Assembly (NCBI GenBank): GCA_034722015.1
Contig: JAYENI010000236.1
Coordinates: 1 to 5,900 of the forward strand
Origin: JAJDOJ01 sp034722015
Lineage (GTDB): Bacteria > Pseudomonadota > Gammaproteobacteria > JAJDOJ01
DNA length: 5,900 bases
Reading direction: 5' to 3'
Shown: one piece after another, positions 1-4,265 of the stretch
How the letters are laid out: each line of letters begins with the position of its first letter
Numbering within the stretch: position 1 is the first letter of the stretch
Notes under the pieces: model-generated
The model's input: only the letters and a program-made list of their open reading frames with translations
Told to the model about the DNA's origin: nothing
Databases searched by the model: none
Made by a program: the position numbers and the translations under genes

Positions 1-7
1 GCAAAAA

Positions 8-184
8 TGTAGGTTGGGTTAGATGCGCCACAACGACACGCTATCCGTCTAGCGACTCGATTCGGGGGCATCGTAACCCAACATTCAGGCCGGGAATGTC
101 TACGGAATGTTGGGTTACGGTGCACGTATGGCATTGGTGGAAATGATCGATGGCAATGGCGATGTGCACCTAACCCAACCTACA
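8..184. repeat. REP/MITE-like nested inverted-repeat element
   Basis: Two pairs of 15-base perfect inverted repeats are nested. The outer arms lie at 8-22 and 170-184; the inner arms at 72-86 and 105-119 enclose an 18-nt loop. All four arms contain the core GTTGGGTTA, in alternating orientation: plus at 13-21, minus at 74-82, plus at 109-117, minus at 171-179. The outer arms also keep flanking similarity (A-rich outside, RTGCRC inside). This alternation is typical of REP/BIME-type intergenic elements or small non-autonomous MITEs. No transposase or RAYT gene is in the window, so a mobilising enzyme would have to act in trans. It sits just downstream of the ARPP-1 gene, where such elements often lie. 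No target-site duplication is visible because the left flank is cut by the window edge. Confidence 0.7.
72..119. repeat. Inner 15-bp stem with 18-nt loop of the REP-like element
   Basis: Arms 72-86 and 105-119 are exact reverse complements of 15 bases, and the 18-nt loop is GC-rich. As RNA or single-stranded DNA this would be a very stable hairpin. It is the core of the larger element at 8-184. It lacks a U-run on either side, so it does not look like a classic intrinsic terminator, although it could protect or attenuate a transcript running left from the ARPP-1 gene. Confidence 0.65.
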
Positions 185-196
185 CTTTTCTCACAG

Positions 197-226
197 TGTG
201 TTCCCACGGTGCTCCGTGGGAACACA
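197..226. repeat. Perfect 13-bp palindromic hairpin with 4-nt loop
   Basis: Arms 197-209 and 214-226 are perfect reverse complements (TGTGTTCCCACGG / CCGTGGGAACACA) around the loop TGCT. It starts 18 bases past the ARPP-1 stop codon in the transcription direction. No T-run follows the stem on either strand, so a canonical rho-independent terminator is unlikely. The GTTCCCACG/CGTGGGAAC core resembles short palindromes scattered between genes in many proteobacterial genomes. A weak terminator or 3'-end stabiliser for the leftward transcript is possible. Confidence 0.6.
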
Positions 227-244
227 GTAACGGTCACACCAACG

Positions 245-1243
245 CTATATCCTTGACCTGGCTCTGCGGCGCATGGAAGCACGTACCAGTCGACGGCCGT
301 GCTCGTCGGGCGTTTCGCCCCCGCCGGGAACACGAAAGACACAGAGGTGTACCACACGGTCGTCCTTGACCAGTGCACCACCCGAAAGGCGCCCGCCACG
401 CAGGCGAAGGTCTTCACCCTCGCCCACGGCCGGAAACGATTCGATGTCTGCGTTCGACGTTGCACTCAGAAAGGATTGCGGTTCATCGGCTCCCACAGAG
501 GCGGCTTCCCGACCCGCCTCATCGAGTGCATCCAGGGCATAGCTCTCGACCAGTTTGTTTAGCAGAGCCGACAGCGTGGCCGGGCTGTCAAATAAATCCA
601 GGCCCACGATCCTGCCGTTCACGGCGAACATGGCTCCCGTTTGACCCTCGACGGGGCAAAACGCGTTCCGGTAGTCGTCCAGACTGGCGCGGTGTGTCTC
701 GTACATCGCCGCCGCCGCGCCAGTTTCGGAACGTACCTCCATCCGTGCGGACTTGGCCGAGATATCTTCCCAGACCGCCGACTGGTCACTGCGCCGCACG
801 CCCTGCCCCCGCATCGCCAGGCTCACCTGCGCGGCCTTCCTCGCCCTGCCCGCCGCATAGTGAGCGCGGCCGGCACTGCGAAACTCGGTGGACTCGTGGC
901 GCCAGCGGCCGGCCTCCACGCAGGAGACCGGGATCTCGATGGTCTTGCCCGCCGGCGCGAGGACGGTCAGGTTCAGGATGCGGTTCTGTTTGGCGCCAAC
1001 CAGTTCTTCGCCGTCGAGGAGCAGGACCGGCCGGTCACACCCGTTGACGAACTTCAGTTCCGGGACGCTGCCCGAGTCGGAAACCTCGGTCACACGGGCG
1101 CACCCGAGTTCGAGGGCCTCGTCGAGAAGACGGTATTCCGGCTGCGATGGCCCTTCGGCCAACAGGGGGTAAAGGGTCAGGTTTTCGTATACCTGTTGTT
1201 CTCCCAGTACGACCTGGGATAGTCTTTCTGACACGACTGACAT
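245..1243 (-). CDS. ARPP-1 family domain protein
   Basis: A 332-residue, probably cytoplasmic protein with no signal peptide or membrane segment. It reads as a single full-length ARPP-1 domain (ARG and Rhodanese-Phosphatase-superfamily-associated Protein). Family-like stretches, numbered from the ATG, are VLLLDGEELVGAKQNR at about 73-88, IPVSCVEAGRW at about 104-114, the SDQSAVWEDI region at about 152-161, and GRIVGLDLFDSP at about 210-221. The family was named in comparative genomics of prokaryotic conflict systems; I know of no established biochemical activity. An upstream in-frame GTG at 1249 is less likely to be the start, because it overlaps the GGAGG at 1249-1253; the ATG at 1243 sits 5 bases beyond that Shine-Dalgarno. 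The C-terminal tail is arginine-rich. The gene lies 86 bp downstream of the WYL gene on the same strand, so it is co-transcribed or has its own regulated promoter in that gap. Assignment is by recalled family resemblance. Confidence 0.82.
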   Translation of the reverse strand: MSVVSERLSQVVLGEQQVYENLTLYPLLAEGPSQPEYRLLDEALELGCARVTEVSDSGSVPELKFVNGCDRPVLLLDGEELVGAKQNRILNLTVLAPAGKTIEIPVSCVEAGRWRHESTEFRSAGRAHYAAGRARKAAQVSLAMRGQGVRRSDQSAVWEDISAKSARMEVRSETGAAAAMYETHRASLDDYRNAFCPVEGQTGAMFAVNGRIVGLDLFDSPATLSALLNKLVESYALDALDEAGREAASVGADEPQSFLSATSNADIESFPAVGEGEDLRLRGGRLSGGALVKDDRVVHLCVFRVPGGGETPDEHGRRLVRASMRRRARSRI

Positions 1244-1248
1244 ACGCA

Positions 1249-1253
1249 CCTCC
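1249..1253 (-). promoter_or_regulatory. Shine-Dalgarno deciding the ARPP-1 start
   Basis: On the minus strand GGAGG is followed by five bases (TGCGT) and then ATG at 1243-1241. The in-frame GTG at 1249-1247 begins inside this GGAGG, so it cannot use it. The ATG is therefore preferred, giving a protein two residues shorter than the longest reading. Confidence 0.7.
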
Positions 1254-1262
1254 GTGGCTTTA

Positions 1263-1315
1263 CGACAACTAACGTGACATTGTCGCAGTGTCAGTGGCTC
1301 ACCAGATGAGTCACT
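1263..1315. promoter_or_regulatory. Dyad-rich gap between WYL and ARPP-1 genes; candidate operator
   Basis: Three overlapping or adjacent inverted repeats fill this 86-bp gap: CGACA (1263-1267) with TGTCG (1281-1285); TGACA (1275-1279) with TGTCA (1289-1293) around a 9-base spacer; and AGTGGCTCA (1293-1301) with TGAGTCACT (1307-1315), matching at 8 of 9 positions around a 5-base loop. WYL regulators bind inverted repeats near their own operons, so one of these may be an operator for the adjacent regulator. No convincing -35/-10 pair was found for the ARPP-1 gene, so its promoter is unresolved. Confidence 0.35.
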
Positions 1316-1329
1316 CGGAAGTTTTTTTT

Positions 1330-2304
1330 TCAGTCGCCGTAGACGGCTTGCGCCAGTCGCAGTCTTATCCTCACCTTTTCACGCAGCGCTGCCGGGCGAA
1401 GCACCTCGACATCGGCGCCGTAGCGCAGTACGTCCATGATCAGCTCGGTGTCCTTTGAGTAAGGCAGCGTCAGAACGTAGCGCCCCTCGTCGTCGAAGTG
1501 TCCCTCTTGCGACGTGTGCCACGCTTCCCGCGCCACCCAGCGGGCTCGTTTCGCCGAAAACCGCAATACGGCCTTTCGGGTACGCTGCCCGGTGAAGATG
1601 CCATATCCCGAGCCCAGTTCGGCATCGAGCGTCCGGTCCGCGACGTTTCTGGCCCTCGCGGACAGCGGTTCCACTGCTCGGATCGCATCCACGCTGAAAC
1701 TGCGAAGCCCCTTGCGCAGATGGCACCAGGCATCCAGATACCAGTTGTCCCGGTAGTACACGAGGCGTTGCGGCGAGACCTCGCGAAGGATCGTTTCGTC
1801 GAGCCGCCGGTTATAGTGTTCGAGCCTGAGACGCCTGCGCCCCAGCACACCGGTCGCGATGGCTTCGAATTGGCCCAACTCCACCGTGCGCGAAGCCAGC
1901 TGCAACACATGGATGCGACGAACCACCTCCGCGGCGGAGTGGTCGCCACTGTCCAGCAGCATCCGGATCCGCGCTCGCAAGGGCTCGATATGCGGACCGA
2001 GCAGGCCCGGCTGAAGGTGTGAAAGCAGGTGCTCCATGGTCAGGAGCGCGTGGACCTCGGAGGCGTTGAACCACAGCCCCGGCAACGCATATCGCAGTGA
2101 TCCCGGCATTGGCTCGTCGTAGCGGTAACCGCGGGTGTTGGGGTCCCACACGATCGGAGCGTGCAGCCGGTCACGCAGGTATTCGAGGTCCCGCTTTACC
2201 GTGGCGCGCGAAACACCCAGCGCCTCGATGAGCACCGATATCGGCGTCGCCCGCCGCTCACGGAGCATTTGATCGATACGGTAGAATCGATCCGTGCGCT
2301 CCAC
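1330..2304 (-). CDS. WYL-domain transcriptional regulator (HTH-WYL-WCX)
   Basis: A 324-residue DNA-binding regulator. An N-terminal winged helix-turn-helix (about 5-60) has the helix-turn-helix around ISVLIEALGVSRATVKRDL (22-40). A central WYL domain (about 144-212) carries the literal motif NWYLDAW (187-193), preceded by LVYYRD and followed by a basic stretch and FSVDAI. The C-terminal WCX-like region (about 243-320) includes AVLRFS and the YVLTLPYSKDTELIMDVLRYG block. Length and domain order match the YafY/BrxR/CapW group. Members bind inverted repeats as dimers, and the WYL domain is thought to sense nucleic-acid or nucleotide ligands; many repress defence operons. The start is GTG, directly after the TAG of the upstream nuclease-helicase with no bases between, and a GGAGG at 2310-2314 inside the upstream coding end gives 5-base spacing. 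Translation is thus likely coupled. Activator or repressor role cannot be decided from sequence. Confidence 0.9.
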   Translation of the reverse strand: MERTDRFYRIDQMLRERRATPISVLIEALGVSRATVKRDLEYLRDRLHAPIVWDPNTRGYRYDEPMPGSLRYALPGLWFNASEVHALLTMEHLLSHLQPGLLGPHIEPLRARIRMLLDSGDHSAAEVVRRIHVLQLASRTVELGQFEAIATGVLGRRRLRLEHYNRRLDETILREVSPQRLVYYRDNWYLDAWCHLRKGLRSFSVDAIRAVEPLSARARNVADRTLDAELGSGYGIFTGQRTRKAVLRFSAKRARWVAREAWHTSQEGHFDDEGRYVLTLPYSKDTELIMDVLRYGADVEVLRPAALREKVRIRLRLAQAVYGD

Positions 2305-3957
2305 CTACGCCTCCAGGAATCGGGCGTTCGCCGGATTGTCCACCTGCACGACCAGGTCCAGGCGAACAGTTGCCCGGGTCATGCCGCAATAGAGCAATCG
2401 CTCCTCCCTTTCCGGACGGTCCGCGCGCGGGTCGATATCCACGAGGATGACCGAGGGGGCTTCCTGTCCCTTGAAGCGGTAGATGCTTTCGAAGGTCAAC
2501 TGGCCGTCGGTCAGTATCTGGTTGCCTTCCGCGTCGTACTCGCCGGTGAAGCGGCGCAGCCTGATTCCGCCCACATCCCCGAGATCGCTGAAAACCGAGT
2601 GCCGAACCCCGCGACAGGTCACGACCACGATATCGTCGTATGAGAATCCTCGCCGAACGAGGTCCTTCACAATCTTTGCGACTATCTTGGGCTGTTCGTC
2701 CGGTTCCCCATAGCAATGAACACCCACACCCAGGCCCGGCAGGTCGTTGCCCGACTCGAAGTCGAAGGACAGCGTGTTGCGGATGAACCGGGCGATCGTC
2801 TCCGGGCTGCGATAATTCACCGGACAATGGAAGCCGACGAACTCGCCTGTTTCGACGCGAGACTTGTCCTGCAGGTTCTGCTCCGGATCCTCGAGCCAGA
2901 GGATGTCGGCATTGTCGCGTAGGAACAGACAAAGGATCTCCAGCCATTCCTGCTCGAAATCCTGCCCTTCGTCCACCACCAGGGCGTCGAACAACCAGTT
3001 CTCCGGGATCCGTTCGCCTGTTACCAGGTCCGGAATCCTGCGCCAGAAATCCGGGTCCGCTTCGGCCGTTTCGAAGTCGGGCACCTGCCCCCTGCTCTTC
3101 AGGAACTCGACGCAGAATCCGTGGAAGGTGTCCACGTATCCACTGCGCGGAACCCGGTCCCTGAGACGCATCGCGAGCGGCCGGTTGAAACAGGTCAGGA
3201 GGACGCGCTTGCCCTCGTCACAGGCCCGGGCGAAAAAGTGTCGGGCGACCAGGCTCTTACCGCTGCCCGCGGTCCCGGTGAAACGCAGCCGGAACGGCGT
3301 CATTTCCAGGCCCGTCAGGATCGTCGCAACGGGTCCGATCTGGCGTACGAACATTCGCTCCTGGGAGTCCCGGTGGGCCTGGATGTCCGGAACGATCTGA
3401 AAGGTCTGACAGAAAAACTCATGAACCTTCTCGTGCCAACCGTCGTTTACAACAGAACCGGGCTCGAGAATTTTCTGAATACGGGCGGGCAGTGATTCAC
3501 TGCCCCCCGCATCGACAATCCTGGAGGCATCCAGGCCGGCGGCGTTCAGGTCACGAACGCGATAGTCGGGCAGATAGACGAGATAGTCGATCTCGAGACG
3601 GTGGTTTTTCCCGTGCCGCCATTGAAACTTCCCGAGGACCTTCTCGATGGACCGATGGACCTGCCGAACCGGGTTCGTCGAACCCGCCTCGTACTGCTTC
3701 GACAGTCCGCCAGACCCTTCGCTGAGTGTGCCGTTCTTCTGTTCGATAAAAAGCACCTTTCCGGACCGGTTGAGCAAGACAAAGTCGATCTCCCCGAAAT
3801 GGGTCCAGCCGTGGTACTCGCGCGTCCAGTGCACGCCGTGGAAAACCGTGTAGTCGTTGGACAGGGTCGATTTCAGTTCGCGCAGGGTCTCCAGTTCCGG
3901 GCGATGCACGCCGGCAAGGGCCAGCCGGGAGATGTCGGAGGGGACGATGTAGGCCAC
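2305..3957 (-). CDS. NERD nuclease-related domain fused to a UvrD-like superfamily 1 helicase
   Basis: A 550-residue cytoplasmic fusion. The N-terminal NERD domain (about 15-135) shows the restriction-endonuclease-fold signature GEID (55-58) then IEQK (71-74), so the metal and catalytic residues D58, E72 and K74 appear intact. The helicase part carries Walker A GTAGSGKS (228-235), motif Ia around TCFNRPLA (255-262), Walker B VVDEGQDF (327-334), motif III LEDPEQN (355-361), motif IV NYRSPETI (381-388), motif V IYRFKGQE (492-499) and motif VI LLYCGMTRA (521-529). All superfamily 1 motifs are thus present, predicting ATP-driven DNA translocation or unwinding coupled to DNA cleavage. The GTG start has an AGGAG (3966-3970) 8 bases upstream; the next in-frame methionine comes only at residue 202. 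It is first in the operon and directly abuts the WYL gene. NERD-helicase proteins occur in DNA repair and in phage defence; which applies here is not shown by sequence. Confidence 0.9.
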   Translation of the reverse strand: MAYIVPSDISRLALAGVHRPELETLRELKSTLSNDYTVFHGVHWTREYHGWTHFGEIDFVLLNRSGKVLFIEQKNGTLSEGSGGLSKQYEAGSTNPVRQVHRSIEKVLGKFQWRHGKNHRLEIDYLVYLPDYRVRDLNAAGLDASRIVDAGGSESLPARIQKILEPGSVVNDGWHEKVHEFFCQTFQIVPDIQAHRDSQERMFVRQIGPVATILTGLEMTPFRLRFTGTAGSGKSLVARHFFARACDEGKRVLLTCFNRPLAMRLRDRVPRSGYVDTFHGFCVEFLKSRGQVPDFETAEADPDFWRRIPDLVTGERIPENWLFDALVVDEGQDFEQEWLEILCLFLRDNADILWLEDPEQNLQDKSRVETGEFVGFHCPVNYRSPETIARFIRNTLSFDFESGNDLPGLGVGVHCYGEPDEQPKIVAKIVKDLVRRGFSYDDIVVVTCRGVRHSVFSDLGDVGGIRLRRFTGEYDAEGNQILTDGQLTFESIYRFKGQEAPSVILVDIDPRADRPEREERLLYCGMTRATVRLDLVVQVDNPANARFLEA

Positions 3958-3965
3958 GTCGACAG

Positions 3966-3970
3966 CTCCT
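3966..3970 (-). promoter_or_regulatory. Shine-Dalgarno of the NERD-helicase gene
   Basis: On the minus strand AGGAG is separated by 8 bases from the GTG at 3957-3955. This supports the GTG start and explains why a non-ATG codon is used. Confidence 0.6.
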
Positions 3971-3994
3971 CGAATGTGGACTTTCGCACGCTAC

Positions 3995-4015
3995 GGTCAC
4001 GTGGCGGATGTGACC
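3995..4015. promoter_or_regulatory. GGTCAC-N9-GTGACC dyad; candidate operator
   Basis: A perfect 6-base inverted repeat, arms 3995-4000 and 4010-4015, with a 9-base spacer, centred about 48 bp upstream of the NERD-helicase GTG. Position and symmetry suit a dimeric regulator, and the operon's own WYL protein is the obvious candidate. A second palindrome, CTTCCGGAAG at 4022-4031, lies just beyond it. Binding is inferred from position and symmetry only. Confidence 0.35.
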
Positions 4016-4106
4016 AGCTGACTTCCGGAAGATCTCACAGCGCACCGGATGCAGAGTAATGCGCCGCTCGATCATTCCGAATCCCGGAAAGGAGGAAGAT
4101 TTTTCC

Positions 4107-4112
4107 TATACT
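4107..4112 (+). promoter_or_regulatory. Possible -10 element (TATACT) for the cytochrome gene
   Basis: TATACT matches the sigma-70 -10 consensus at five of six positions and lies in the only AT-rich part of the intergenic region. No recognisable -35 hexamer sits 16-18 bases upstream, so an activator-dependent promoter or a chance match are both possible. If real, the transcript would carry a 5' leader of roughly 145 nt. Confidence 0.3.
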
Positions 4113-4134
4113 CCAGATATTAACAGCACCTGAG

Positions 4135-4217
4135 TTGGCGACTGGTACATCCACTATTCAGAAGGTACTGAACAATTAAAGTAGCGGTCTTTCACCTGGA
4201 TGCCCAGGCGTCGCCAA
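4135..4217 (+). promoter_or_regulatory. Possible three-stem leader RNA upstream of the cytochrome gene
   Basis: A perfect 8-bp closing stem, TTGGCGAC (4135-4142) with GTCGCCAA (4210-4217), encloses two small hairpins: TTCAG/CTGAA (4157-4161 with 4168-4172, 6-nt loop) and CCTGG/CCAGG (4195-4199 with 4204-4208, 4-nt loop). Together they could form a three-way junction ending 48 bases before the ATG. I recognise no known riboswitch class. The TTCAG-N6-CTGAA dyad could instead be a DNA operator. Confidence 0.25.
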
Positions 4218-4254
4218 TGTTCCGAATAGTCCCGGATTGCTCTCTACCCCAGGC

Positions 4255-4259
4255 AGGGA
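4255..4259 (+). promoter_or_regulatory. Shine-Dalgarno of the multiheme cytochrome gene
   Basis: AGGGA, 6 bases before the ATG at 4266, supports the chosen start. That start also gives a well-formed signal peptide. Confidence 0.55.
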
Positions 4260-4265
4260 ATTCTC

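Larger units (their letters stand above)
3958..4265. other. Divergent intergenic region
   Basis: This 308-bp stretch separates the leftward NERD-helicase operon from the rightward cytochrome gene and must hold promoters for both. It contains the 3995-4015 dyad, the palindrome at 4022-4031, an AT-rich stretch at about 4097-4124 that contrasts with its GC-rich surroundings, and the possible structured leader at 4135-4217. No credible gene, tRNA or intrinsic terminator was seen in it. Confidence 0.7.

Noticed and set aside
1..244. CRISPR array
   Set aside because: The repeats are four alternating inverted arms with unequal spacing, not direct repeats with uniform spacers, and no cas gene is present.
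115..465. A minus-strand frame of 116 codons covering the ARPP-1 3' end and the repeat region
   Set aside because: It runs through the palindromic element and overlaps the ARPP-1 coding end in another frame; no ribosome binding site or domain was seen.
373..1047. Plus-strand open frames opposite the ARPP-1 gene
   Set aside because: The translations are low-complexity and rich in Pro, Arg and Ser, without domain features. The opposite strand carries a clear family match with a good ribosome binding site.
1247..1249. GTG at 1249 as the ARPP-1 start
   Set aside because: It overlaps the GGAGG that correctly spaces the ATG at 1243.
1293..1330. Hairpin plus T9 read as a rho-independent terminator on the plus strand
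   Set aside because: No plus-strand gene lies upstream, the stem is separated from the T run by six bases, and the stem has a mismatch. It is kept only as an unexplained structure.
1379..2149. Open frames overlapping the WYL gene on both strands
   Set aside because: They are shadows of the HTH-WYL-WCX frame with no motifs, and their compositions fit out-of-frame reading of GC-rich DNA.
2258..4075. Overlapping frames across the helicase gene, including ones extending into the intergenic region
   Set aside because: All lack motifs, whereas the chosen frame contains every superfamily 1 helicase motif in order.
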